Assembly: GCA_024401565.1 (NCBI GenBank)
Contig: JAKSKU010000007.1
Span: forward strand, 19,317-83,316
From: Paludibacteraceae bacterium
Lineage (GTDB): Bacteria > Bacteroidota > Bacteroidia > Bacteroidales > Paludibacteraceae
DNA: 64,000 nt
Direction: 5' to 3'
The position numbers and the translations under genes are program-made. This document shows positions 18,284-26,323 of the stretch, in pieces (the stretch's first letter is position 1; every line of letters begins with the position of its first letter). Under the pieces are notes generated by a model. That model was not told the DNA's origin. It did not search any database and saw nothing but the letters and a program-made list of their open reading frames with translations.

Positions 18284-19294
18284 CTATTCCAAGCATTTGC
18301 CACCATTGTCGGCATACCAATCTGCCAACGCCTCTTCAAAAGTATAGGTGAATTTAAAACCAGAATTCGCCAGTTTTTTTCCGCATATATTGGTGGAAAC
18401 CATCAGTTTTCTTACTCTTGCCGGGCAAATTCCAAACGGGGCTCCCAACGCTCCAATCACAGCGGCGACAGGCATCATAAGCCATGTGGGGATGAGCAGC
18501 AGCGTTCGCTTCAGACCTGTGACTTTCATCATTGTCTGGCAAATCTGTTCGATGGTGTATGCCGGCTCGTATGAGCAGTTGTATGTATCGACTCCCTTGT
18601 CGGAGTTTTCTAAATGCCATAGCATGAACCTGACCAAATCTTTTATATAGATGCAGGCTTTGATGGTGTCTTTTCGGCCTGGATATGCGAATTTCCTGTT
18701 TTTTAATCCGTTGTAAAGACGGGAGAAGTTGCCGTTCTCTCCTTTTCCAAACGCTACACCCGGACGGACGATAAGCAATTGTCTGCTTTTGTCGGCAGCC
18801 TGCCAGGTCTTGTGGATGTTTTCAGCCACGAGCTTGGATATTCCGTAAGGTGTGTTTGGAGTCGGCAGTGTGTCCTCCGTCTTCAATTCTTCCGAGGCTC
18901 CGTATGGTGAGATGGAAGATGTGAAGACGATTTTCTTTATGTTGTGTTTTTCGGCAAACTTGCATACGTTCTCCGCACCACGTATGTTTGTCTCAAAATA
19001 GTCGTGGTCTGGATGCCCTGGCGTCCTGTGTACGGCGGCGAAGTTGAACACGATGTCGTCTTCTGTCGGAGAGAATTGAAGATCGATCTCTTTTCTCACG
19101 TCGCAGCGGACAAAAACAGCGGGATGCGGTTCGTTGTCGCATAGAGCAGGTTTGTAGTCCTTGACTGTTGGTAATGGTTCGCCTTGTGTGGCGATATCTA
19201 GATTATAGATTTTAGCTTCGGGATAGGTCGTTTTGATCAGTTTCGCAAGGTGAGTGCCGATGAATCCCGAACCTCCAAAGATGATGCAGTTCAT
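18284..19294 (-). CDS. NAD-dependent epimerase/dehydratase (sugar-nucleotide SDR)
   Basis: The 336-residue protein is an extended short-chain dehydrogenase. The N-terminus IIFGGSGFIG carries the G-x-x-G-x-x-G dinucleotide-binding motif, FTSSISPYG supplies the catalytic serine, and Y150-x-x-x-K154 (YGISK) is the catalytic pair. HHxP-like and C-terminal substrate-binding parts are divergent, so the sugar-nucleotide substrate cannot be named. A hydrophobic stretch (LLLIPTWLMMPVAAVIGALG) near residue 275 suggests membrane association, as seen in some polysaccharide-assembly SDRs. Its start overlaps the stop of the glycosyltransferase by four bases, so the two are translationally coupled. Both probably act in cell-surface polysaccharide synthesis. 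Confidence 0.88.
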   Translation of the reverse strand: MNCIIFGGSGFIGTHLAKLIKTTYPEAKIYNLDIATQGEPLPTVKDYKPALCDNEPHPAVFVRCDVRKEIDLQFSPTEDDIVFNFAAVHRTPGHPDHDYFETNIRGAENVCKFAEKHNIKKIVFTSSISPYGASEELKTEDTLPTPNTPYGISKLVAENIHKTWQAADKSRQLLIVRPGVAFGKGENGNFSRLYNGLKNRKFAYPGRKDTIKACIYIKDLVRFMLWHLENSDKGVDTYNCSYEPAYTIEQICQTMMKVTGLKRTLLLIPTWLMMPVAAVIGALGAPFGICPARVRKLMVSTNICGKKLANSGFKFTYTFEEALADWYADNGGKCLE

Positions 19295-20115
19295 AGGCTC
19301 TGCTTTTGAGAGTAATCCTTAAGAATCTGAGCGTTCCACTCTTTTCTCTCCTTATCGAAGAACCAACCCCACTTGTTGAAGTATTTGATCATGTTTTTGA
19401 TGTGGATAAGGAGCATTTTGTTGTTCTTGTACGACGCTGCTCCATGCTTGTGAGTCACCACGGCTCCCGGCCAGAACATTGTGCGGAAGTGCTTGTGCAT
19501 GCGTCTTGTGATATCGATATCCTCTGGATAAAGGAAGAATCTTTCATCGAAAAGGCCAACTGTCTCAAAACATTTCACTCGGAAGAACATGAAGCAACCG
19601 TGATGGTATGGGATGTTCATCTCGCTTTTGTGGTCGTTGAATTTAAGCAGATATCTGTCGTTCATCTTCTCTCCCCAGCTTTCAGGAAGGAAACGGCGGA
19701 AAATCAGGTTGGCAGGAGTGGGCAGCATGCGCACAGTGTACTGCTGCTGTCCGTTTGGATAAAGTACGTTTGGCTGCACCATTGCGACGTCTGTGTTCTC
19801 CTCCATATAGTTTGTCACTGCTGGAATGACGCCTTTCTCGAAGCAAACGTCCGCGTTGATAACGAGATGGTATGAGGATTCGTTAGCTATGGCCTTCTTG
19901 ATTGCCACGTTATGACCTCCACCGTAGCCAAGGTTTTTGTTGTTGAAAATATACTCGACGTTTGATAAGCCTTCGCAGAACTGACGTAAGCTGTCGGACG
20001 GAGAATTGTCGGATACATAGATTCTGTCAATGCCGTCTGCCAACATTGAATCTATGCACTTTTGCAATTCCTCGCGCTCTGTTATATAGGTTACAATCGA
20101 AGCTGTAATTCTCAT
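19291..20115 (-). CDS. Glycosyltransferase family 2, rhamnosyltransferase-like
   Basis: The 274-residue protein has a GT2 (GT-A) fold: the start ITASIVTYITEREELQKCI, the nucleotide-binding stretch IYVSDNSPSD, the metal-binding region LVINADVCFE in place of a plain DxD, and the acceptor-side motif FLYPEDIDITRRM. NLGYGGGHN is typical of the rhamnosyltransferase/WbbL subgroup. It has no strong transmembrane helices, so it would be a cytoplasmic enzyme working on a lipid-linked acceptor. It is the first gene of a two-gene operon with the epimerase downstream (4-base overlap). The donor sugar is unknown. Confidence 0.88.
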   Translation of the reverse strand: MRITASIVTYITEREELQKCIDSMLADGIDRIYVSDNSPSDSLRQFCEGLSNVEYIFNNKNLGYGGGHNVAIKKAIANESSYHLVINADVCFEKGVIPAVTNYMEENTDVAMVQPNVLYPNGQQQYTVRMLPTPANLIFRRFLPESWGEKMNDRYLLKFNDHKSEMNIPYHHGCFMFFRVKCFETVGLFDERFFLYPEDIDITRRMHKHFRTMFWPGAVVTHKHGAASYKNNKMLLIHIKNMIKYFNKWGWFFDKERKEWNAQILKDYSQKQSL

Positions 20116-20234
20116 TTTTTAACTCGTAATGCACAATAGTGAATGCTGATAAAAGTCCCTAATCGTGCTACGTACTTTTAGCGAAACGCAAATTTAGCAT
20201 AATTTTTCTATTTTTCGGGCTCTTTTGCATAAAA

Positions 20235-20879
20235 CTACAAAGTTAATTGGAATTTTCTATCGATAAATGTGTACTCCAGCACTCCGAAACGCACAAGTTT
20301 TGCTATTAGTTTCTGTACGTCTCGTCGGTCGATATTGTGTGTTTTTGCAAATTTGTTGATTGAGAAACAGTTGGTTTCTATGGATTTAAGAAGATCTTTT
20401 TCCGTGTCTGTGAACTCAATGGTGACGCCGTGCTGCATTCCGCCCTGTTGCCACATCTCAAGATGGATGGCTGTGGCCTGGATATTTTCATCATCTATCC
20501 TGACGTAAGCCCAATTACGGTTGTCCTCGTCTATTGCGTAGACAGGTTTGTTGTCCGACTCTGGAATGATAACCTCCAGCACCGTCTTCCCGTCTACTTT
20601 ATGCTGATGGATTTCGAATTCTGGATGAGGTGTGCAGTAGACGTTGGCTGCAGCTTCTGCCATATATGCCTCCTCTTCTGAACTTACGCCCGACACTTTG
20701 CCGTTGTCTTTTACTCCGATAAGCAGGCGGCCACCTTGAGTATTGGCGAACGCGGAAAAACTTTTGGCTATTTTTCTCGCGTCTGAAATCTCAAATTTGA
20801 AGTCCTGATTGACGTGCTCGCCCTCTTCAATCAACGAATGTATATATTCTGCGGAATCTGTCGCTTTCATCTTTATCAT
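20235..20879 (-). CDS. AlbA_2 (Schlafen-type) domain protein with C-terminal winged helix
   Basis: The product of about 214 residues starts with an AlbA_2/divergent AAA_4 domain: GEHVNQDFKFEISDARKIAK, FANTQGGRLLIGVKDNGKVSGV, and VYCTPHPEFEI. Proteins of this family are usually regulators or nucleic-acid-associated proteins. The last 65 residues (TEKDLLKSIETNCFSINKFA, DRRDVQKLIAKLVRFGVLE) look like a winged helix. Two ATGs lie at 20882 and 20879 and a third at 20870; the exact start is uncertain. The full-length family often has about 400 residues or more, so this is a short version. A minus-strand TAATTTTG element (20900-20893) lies directly upstream, back to back with the promoter of the next small gene. 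Confidence 0.82.
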   Translation of the reverse strand: MIKMKATDSAEYIHSLIEEGEHVNQDFKFEISDARKIAKSFSAFANTQGGRLLIGVKDNGKVSGVSSEEEAYMAEAAANVYCTPHPEFEIHQHKVDGKTVLEVIIPESDNKPVYAIDEDNRNWAYVRIDDENIQATAIHLEMWQQGGMQHGVTIEFTDTEKDLLKSIETNCFSINKFAKTHNIDRRDVQKLIAKLVRFGVLEYTFIDRKFQLTL

Positions 20880-20966
20880 CAAAAAATCTTTACAAAATTA
20901 GGCAAAACGGATGATTTTTACATTTTAATTCATATTTTTGTGTATACACTACCAAAAACCAGGAGT

Positions 20967-21161
20967 ATGGCGGTACCCAAAAACAATAAGAGTCTGATTA
21001 GAGACCATCGTGTTGTGGTGGCGTTGAACGAGAAGGAGTATGAGGCTCTTTCCAAGTTTTGTGTCCAGCACAAGATAGCTATGTCTGATTTTATCAGACG
21101 CACTGTCTTTTCCGAGATTATGGCCAGACAGTATACAGAAGCTCCTACACTTTTTGATTAG
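20967..21161 (+). CDS. Small ribbon-helix-helix-like protein
   Basis: This 64-residue protein starts at ATG 20967, preceded by AGGAGT; a longer in-frame extension to 20814 overlaps the divergent gene and is not real. The sequence RVVVALNEKEYEALSKFC followed by MSDFIRRTVFSEIM has the strand-helix-helix order of ribbon-helix-helix proteins seen in mobilisation accessory factors and small repressors. The promoter element TATTTTTG is at 20933-20940. It ends 24 bases before tadA and could be its operon partner. No relaxase is nearby, so a role in DNA transfer is unlikely; a small transcription regulator is my best guess. Confidence 0.7.
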   Translation: MAVPKNNKSLIRDHRVVVALNEKEYEALSKFCVQHKIAMSDFIRRTVFSEIMARQYTEAPTLFD

Positions 21162-21185
21162 ACAGATCCAAACCAGTTGTCCCCT

Positions 21186-21623
21186 ATGGAAAACAATGAT
21201 GATAAGTTTATGCTGATGGCCTTGAAAGAGGCGAGGAAAGCATTGTCTGAGGGTGAGGTGCCTATTGGTGCCGTGATCGTTTGTGCCGACAAGGTGATAG
21301 CGTCTGCCCATAATCTTACCGAGACACTACATGATGTCACAGCCCATGCAGAGATGCAGGCTATAACGATGGCTGCCGACTATCTGGGTGGCAAGTATCT
21401 GTCGGATTGCACTTTGTATGTCACTGTTGAGCCTTGCGTGATGTGCGCTGGGGCTCTTGGTTGGAGCCAGATCTCACGAGTGGTATACGGTAGTTCGGAT
21501 GAGAAACGTGGCTTCCAGAAGTTTGCGCCTAATGCGTTGCATCCTAAAACCACTGTGACATCAGGAGTGCTTGATAGTGAGTGCACTCAGCTGATGACAG
21601 ATTTTTTTAAGAAAAAGAGATAG
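21186..21623 (+). CDS. tadA: tRNA-specific adenosine deaminase
   Basis: TadA converts adenosine 34 of tRNA-Arg(ACG) to inosine. The 145-residue product has the zinc-dependent deaminase core: H54-A-E56 (HAEMQAI), where E is the proton shuttle, and C84-x-x-C87 (PCVMCAGAL). The C-terminal GVLDSECTQLMTDFFKKKR resembles the tRNA-contacting end of TadA rather than of cytidine or guanine deaminases. I choose ATG 21186; a TTG nine bases earlier is also in frame. It follows the small ribbon-helix-helix gene closely. Confidence 0.92.
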   Translation: MENNDDKFMLMALKEARKALSEGEVPIGAVIVCADKVIASAHNLTETLHDVTAHAEMQAITMAADYLGGKYLSDCTLYVTVEPCVMCAGALGWSQISRVVYGSSDEKRGFQKFAPNALHPKTTVTSGVLDSECTQLMTDFFKKKR

Positions 21624-22065
21624 CGGAATACGTATATAATTGGCATATTAAATATGTAAATATACCAATAAATGTAATTTTAACATTTTTTTAGTTTGCG
21701 TTAAGATTTGTTAGGATAAAAAATAGTGGATGATAATTGAAAAATCATTACGTTTGCATCGTAATTAATTCATGCACGAACAAGAAAAAGTATGAATATT
21801 GATGCGTTGATCAAGGCTGCATAACAGTGTGGTGCAGAGATGAAAATTTGGTCTGCCATCTGGTTACCAGGATGGTGATGGAGTTGAGGTTAGTCCTGAG
21901 AAATCGGTTTCTAAGCATAATTTACCTCCCGTCATGCTTTAAGGGATATTGAAAACTATTGCTTTGTTTGGAGCGGTAATTCTATACCTATATTGACAAA
22001 TTGAGAATTAACAAGATGAGTTTTTTACTCATTTAATCACTATTATAAACTAAAAAGTAAAAAAA
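21624..22065. other. 440-base gap holding a promoter, a broken Sel1-repeat gene and a leader hairpin
   Basis: An exact TACGTTTG element lies at 21749-21756. The remnant of a Sel1-repeat gene follows (21792-21941). A small hairpin ATGAGT/ACTCAT around a T-loop (about 22016-22032) lies 35 bases before the next start. No intact gene is visible. Confidence 0.6.
21792..21941 (+). pseudogene. Remnant of a Sel1-repeat gene
   Basis: From ATG 21792 the frame reads MNIDALIKAA and then hits TAA exactly where the next gene has a glutamate in KDLMEAAEQGD. After the stop the words Q.GAE continue, then one frame shift leads to SGYQDGDGVEVSPEKSVSK, which matches CYQDGDGVEENQELAFK of the intact Sel1 gene at 22066. 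Both breaks are visible directly. The promoter in front of the wreck is intact and may now drive the downstream gene through a long leader. Confidence 0.75.
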
Positions 22066-23028
22066 ATGGCAAACGACGAAATCAAAGATTTGATGGAAGC
22101 TGCAGAGCAGGGAGATGTAATAGCTCAGTATAATCTAGCTATCTGTTATCAGGATGGCGATGGTGTAGAGGAGAACCAGGAGTTGGCGTTCAAGTGGTTC
22201 TTGAAGGCTGCAGAGCAGGGTGATTCAGACGCACAGTACCAGGTGGCTACTTGCTATAGAATGGGCGAGGGTGTAGCTGAGAATAAAAACGAGTCTATCA
22301 ACTGGTTGATCAAGTCTGCGGAACAGGATAATGCTAACGCTTATTATGGATTGGCAAGCTGTTACGATAGAGGATATGGCAGTATCAAGCAGGATCCTGC
22401 AAAGGCTTTCGAGTTGTATGTTAAGTCAGCAGAGTTGGGCCAACCACAGGCGTTGAACGAGATCGCTAACTGTTACCAGCAGGGTAAGGGTGTAGAGCGT
22501 AATATAGAGAAGGCAGTAGCGTTCCTATCTCAGGCAGCAGAGGCAGGTATTGCAGAGGCACAGCACAACTTGGGTTACTGCTACCACAAGGCAGTCGTTG
22601 TAGAGCAGAGCTACGCTATGGCAGCAGAGTGGTATGGTAAGGCAGTAGAGCAGGGTTATCAGCCAGCATATGGACCATTGGCACAGATCTATTACTATGG
22701 TAAGGGTGGATTGTCAGACATTCCTAGAGCAGTAGAAATCTTCACTGAAGCAGCTGATGAGTTTGACGATGCAGAGGCTATGTACTATTTGTCTACAATC
22801 TATCAGATGGGTAGAGGCGTAGAGAAGGATCCTGAGAAGGGTATGGAGTGGATGATCAAATCAGCACAGAATGGTTATCCTATCGCTTTGACTTTCATGG
22901 GAGAGTGCTTCCTTGATGGACTAGACGGTATGCCTAAGGATCTTAACCAGGCTGTTCAGTGTTTCCAGGCAGCAGCTCAGCAGGGTGAGCGTAAGGCACA
23001 GCAGTATCTTCAGCAGCTTAAAGGTTAA
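22066..23028 (+). CDS. Sel1-repeat (TPR-like) protein
   Basis: The 320-residue product consists almost wholly of about eight Sel1-like repeats of 36 residues. Their consensus is G-x-x-x-A-Q-Y-x-L-A-x-C-Y-x-x-G-x-G-V-E-x-x-x-x-x-A-x-x-W-x-x-K-A-A-E-Q. There is no signal peptide, so it is likely cytoplasmic. Sel1 arrays form alpha-solenoids that bind other proteins; the partner is unknown. The broken copy upstream suggests local duplication and decay of such genes. Codon choice is very uniform (gcagag, cagcag), fitting a well-expressed gene. A strong terminator follows at 23056-23091. Confidence 0.92.
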   Translation: MANDEIKDLMEAAEQGDVIAQYNLAICYQDGDGVEENQELAFKWFLKAAEQGDSDAQYQVATCYRMGEGVAENKNESINWLIKSAEQDNANAYYGLASCYDRGYGSIKQDPAKAFELYVKSAELGQPQALNEIANCYQQGKGVERNIEKAVAFLSQAAEAGIAEAQHNLGYCYHKAVVVEQSYAMAAEWYGKAVEQGYQPAYGPLAQIYYYGKGGLSDIPRAVEIFTEAADEFDDAEAMYYLSTIYQMGRGVEKDPEKGMEWMIKSAQNGYPIALTFMGECFLDGLDGMPKDLNQAVQCFQAAAQQGERKAQQYLQQLKG

Positions 23029-23055
23029 TCTTTAGATTGCTTCATTAAATAAACA

Positions 23056-23091
23056 AGGCGAGCGGAAAAAATCCCGCTCGCCTTTGTTTTT
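23056..23091 (+). terminator. Strong terminator of the Sel1 gene
   Basis: AGGCGAGCGG (23056-23065) pairs with CCGCTCGCCT (23074-23083), and T-rich sequence follows. Confidence 0.85.
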
Positions 23092-23118
23092 AGAGACGCC
23101 ATGATCTCCCACAATGTC

Positions 23119-23143
23119 AGAGACGTTATATTGCGACGTCTCT
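23119..23143. repeat. GAGACG-type hairpin
   Basis: AGAGACGT (23119-23126) pairs perfectly with ACGTCTCT (23136-23143). It lies five bases past the stop of the minus-strand C10 peptidase gene but has no T-run on that strand, so it may protect or process the 3' end. Confidence 0.5.
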
Positions 23144-23147
23144 GCAA

Positions 23148-26081
23148 TTATTTGATCAATACCTTTTTGCCTCCAGCAATATAGATTCCTTTGGCAAGCG
23201 GCACAAACAATGATGATTCTTGGTTCAATCCTACCGTCTCCACAATCTTTCCGTCAATAGAAAAGATAGGCAATGAAGGGACCTCAACATCCGACGAAAT
23301 CCAAACGCCACCGTCTGCCGCAATGAATGAAAGGGCTGATGCCGCGGAGGTATTCGTGACGTTGTCTGTGCCGAATCCGTCAAGAAGGACACAGCTGTAG
23401 AAAGAACTGTCTGGTTTGCATAATCCAAGATATTCAGGATTGGCGATAGAGAAATGTTCTTTGTAGTTGATGGTTGTTGCCAGTTCATCTGTGCCGGCGT
23501 CGAAATGGACAGGTATTTCCATGAACTGAGATTCTTTAGCATTATCAACTGATGTCGTGAACGCAATCAATAGTGTGGTGTCGATCGGAGAAGAGCAGTC
23601 TTCCTCGTATCTGTATAATGACACCGACAATTCTCTCATGCCTTTGTTTGTTTGTGGAATGATGTAGCCGAAGAACCCAATCTCTTTGTATATCACATCA
23701 ATCAATTTATAATCCGCGCTGTATAGATAGTATGAAGGGTTTTTGATATATAGTACGGAATTGTTCTGTAATTCAGGCATGTAAATGTATTTGCACATTG
23801 TGTCGGATTTAACTGCAAGATCCAACTTTTGAGGTTCGTTGTTATGAGTCGGTATAGAGTATGGAGACACATAAAAAGTGGTTTCGAGATCGTTTATACT
23901 TTTGTTTTTGAAATGAATGTTTATGTCCATTTGATCGTCGAGATACGCATTATAGAAGATATGACTGTTTGTGTCAAGTTTGACATCAAAAGAGTATTCG
24001 AAATCGGTGTAAATATTTGCGATTTGGATAATGGGATTATATCTCTCGTTGAACAATAATGGGAACTCTTGCGTGAATGTGTTTTTTGAAGTTCCGTTTG
24101 AAGGAATATAAATAGGTAAAAACATATTTTGCGTAACAATCTGGCACAAAGTCTGTGTTTCATATGGCATTTGATTGGCGAAAGAGATTTCAAACTTATA
24201 CATTGTGCTGTCGTTGCTGACGGTTATGGAGTCGATTGCATATTCTCCAGAACGTAGTTTTAAATCGCTGATTTTTAAGTGTTTCTTCTCGAAATTAGGG
24301 CTTTCAGTCCATGGCGATTTGTAGTTGTTTCTCTCAAGAACAATGAGTTGGAGATCCTCATCAAGAAGTCTGATGTCGTATTTGTCTGAGAAGCTGAACA
24401 TTATGTAGGGCATTGTCCATGGGAAATCTTGTTTGCACTGAGTCGACAATGTGTCGTCTCCATTCACTAGAGCGAGGATGTATTGGTCTTTACCTCCTTG
24501 CGGACGAGGTGCTTTTACGGATGCGTCGATAATGATGGCATCTTCGATTATGTCAGCTTTGATGTCTAGTTCCAGTTTGATCGGGTTTGTCTCGAGAGAA
24601 TCTGGGAGTTTGATGGTTACAGAGTTCAGTCTGGACGGTTCCCATTCTGCCGACATGGAGTCTATAGTCGCATTATTGTTTGTTTTAGATCGTAGCAATA
24701 GGAAAGTCATATCCTTGCCAAAATAGGTGGAATCAAACACTCTGCTTGCTTCAATCATTATGTCTGATCCGGATTTGGCTTTCATAGTCTGGAAGAATAC
24801 GGTGTCGTTCTTTTCGTTGACATATCCCAAGGCATATCTGTAGATAATGGAATTATCAGCAGATATATAATCTGAGTTGGATATGAATGCGGTTGCTAAT
24901 AATGACAGACGAAATCCGTTGTCTGCTGGGGTGATGTTAGTGTACACGCCAAGCTCATTTTTGTCCAATCCTTCGGTCATTGCTGAAAAGATAGGTTTAT
25001 TGATTTCTTTGCTGCCTTTTCCTGGCACAATACCTGTGATGATGGACTGGTTCGTGGCGAATCCGTATTGTGGCTCGTCTGCGAAGTCGCGGTTGTAGTC
25101 CATGATTTCGATGTCGAAATAACCGTCGCATATGCCGTTCCATCCCCAGTTGACGTGAAACATGCCGTCTGCATATCCATCCAGCACAAATTCATGGCTT
25201 TCTCTTACAGTGTTGGCACCGCTGCACATGACGGGTCTTTTTTTAGCCAGCTCATTGTAGATGATGTCTACCCATTCATCGTGGTAATAGTTGATTCTTT
25301 TAAGAAATTGCAGAGAATCGCTGTTGTAGCCGAAATATTTGGCTAACGCATAATAGGCCATAGCGTCATCCGTACCACTTTCATCTTCTCCATAATACAT
25401 GTTCACACTTCTTCCGCAGTCGAACATCAGTTGGGCAATCTCATTATTTAACACATCGGTCGTGTCCCCCTCATAATGGTTGAGAATATTGTCCCAGTTG
25501 TATGCGTGCTCATTTGCAGGTTGTCCCATTACAAATGTTTTATTGTATTTGTAAGACGGGATGTCATTCTGCAATTGATCTGGATATCTCCAGTATTTCA
25601 TGATTTGAGCCATTGCTGTAGCGACACATCCTGTTGGTGCCTGATTGCCATTGATTTTTGGGCAAAGGTTGTTGTATGGAGCAGTTTGGTTGAAATTGAC
25701 GTCCATGAAATAAGGGATGTTCTCACGGACTGTAGAGCTTCTTAGTTTGCTATCTTGTTTATGTGTGGCCTGTGTATATAACTCAAGAATTGATTCCAAT
25801 TGTTTTGGCATTTCGTCGGCATACATCTTTCCGTAGCCCATAACCTCGTTGTTGTCTGCCGATACAATGCAGTAATCGCCGTTTGTGTCATCAGAGAAGA
25901 TGTAGTAGGATGCGTCTTCATCTGGTGATGCAGATCTTAAATGAGATTTCTTTATCCCGATCTTTTTTAGTGTCGGGTGTTGGCAGAATTCTGTCGCTGT
26001 TTTTTTCGCAATGTCTATACTGTTTCCTGCTTGAAGAGAGATAGCAGAGGCAAGTGCGGCTACTAATAGGTGTAATTTCAT
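23148..26081 (-). CDS. C10 family cysteine peptidase (streptopain/interpain-like) with T9SS sorting tail
   Basis: The 977-residue protein has a signal peptide (LLVAALASAISLQAG). A Spi_N-like inhibitory propeptide follows to about residue 110 (YYIFSDDTNGDYCIVSADNNEV). The C10 catalytic domain has nucleophile C152 in APTGCVATAMAQIMKYW, H296 in ESHEFVLDGYADG and the supporting N311-W in HVNWGWNG. About 600 residues of beta-sandwich-like segments without clear family come next. The last 70 residues (FSIDGKIVE, FVPLAKGIYIAGGKKVLIK) are a type A (Por_Secre_tail) sorting domain, so it should leave by type IX secretion and stay at the surface. Interpain and streptopain relatives degrade host proteins; host interaction here is inference. 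The gene stands alone on the minus strand. Confidence 0.93.
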   Translation of the reverse strand: MKLHLLVAALASAISLQAGNSIDIAKKTATEFCQHPTLKKIGIKKSHLRSASPDEDASYYIFSDDTNGDYCIVSADNNEVMGYGKMYADEMPKQLESILELYTQATHKQDSKLRSSTVRENIPYFMDVNFNQTAPYNNLCPKINGNQAPTGCVATAMAQIMKYWRYPDQLQNDIPSYKYNKTFVMGQPANEHAYNWDNILNHYEGDTTDVLNNEIAQLMFDCGRSVNMYYGEDESGTDDAMAYYALAKYFGYNSDSLQFLKRINYYHDEWVDIIYNELAKKRPVMCSGANTVRESHEFVLDGYADGMFHVNWGWNGICDGYFDIEIMDYNRDFADEPQYGFATNQSIITGIVPGKGSKEINKPIFSAMTEGLDKNELGVYTNITPADNGFRLSLLATAFISNSDYISADNSIIYRYALGYVNEKNDTVFFQTMKAKSGSDIMIEASRVFDSTYFGKDMTFLLLRSKTNNNATIDSMSAEWEPSRLNSVTIKLPDSLETNPIKLELDIKADIIEDAIIIDASVKAPRPQGGKDQYILALVNGDDTLSTQCKQDFPWTMPYIMFSFSDKYDIRLLDEDLQLIVLERNNYKSPWTESPNFEKKHLKISDLKLRSGEYAIDSITVSNDSTMYKFEISFANQMPYETQTLCQIVTQNMFLPIYIPSNGTSKNTFTQEFPLLFNERYNPIIQIANIYTDFEYSFDVKLDTNSHIFYNAYLDDQMDINIHFKNKSINDLETTFYVSPYSIPTHNNEPQKLDLAVKSDTMCKYIYMPELQNNSVLYIKNPSYYLYSADYKLIDVIYKEIGFFGYIIPQTNKGMRELSVSLYRYEEDCSSPIDTTLLIAFTTSVDNAKESQFMEIPVHFDAGTDELATTINYKEHFSIANPEYLGLCKPDSSFYSCVLLDGFGTDNVTNTSAASALSFIAADGGVWISSDVEVPSLPIFSIDGKIVETVGLNQESSLFVPLAKGIYIAGGKKVLIK

Positions 26082-26260
26082 GGAACTAATTATTTAGCAA
26101 TAACAAGAACGTGGACAAAACGCACATTGATGTAAAACTTATAAGGCAAAAATAGAAAAAAATATAGAAATTAAACAAAGGATGCCTTTTTATGCGTTCA
26201 TTCTTCGGTTTGTCGGAGTATTTGTTTGGATTTTGTAGCTTTTTGCTGATTTTAAATACG

Positions 26261-26297
26261 AAAAGAGAGCGTATCAATTTTGATACACCCTCTTTTA
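26261..26297 (-). terminator. Terminator of the RluD-type gene
   Basis: AAAAGAG..GTATCAA pairs with TTGATAC..CTCTTTT around a short loop, 30 bases past the stop of the pseudouridine synthase gene. On the minus strand the stem ends in CTCTTTT. Confidence 0.65.
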
Positions 26298-26323
26298 AGA
26301 CTCTCCCATTCCTGGATTGTTTA

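Noticed and set aside
18250-18290. ATTAACCATTAAC tandem repeat as a functional site
   Set aside because: Short AT-rich repeats like this are common between genes in this phylum; I see no link to a gene function here.
20814-20966. 51-codon upstream extension of the ribbon-helix-helix-like gene
   Set aside because: It overlaps the divergent AlbA_2 gene and its promoter; ATG 20967 has AGGAGT in front.
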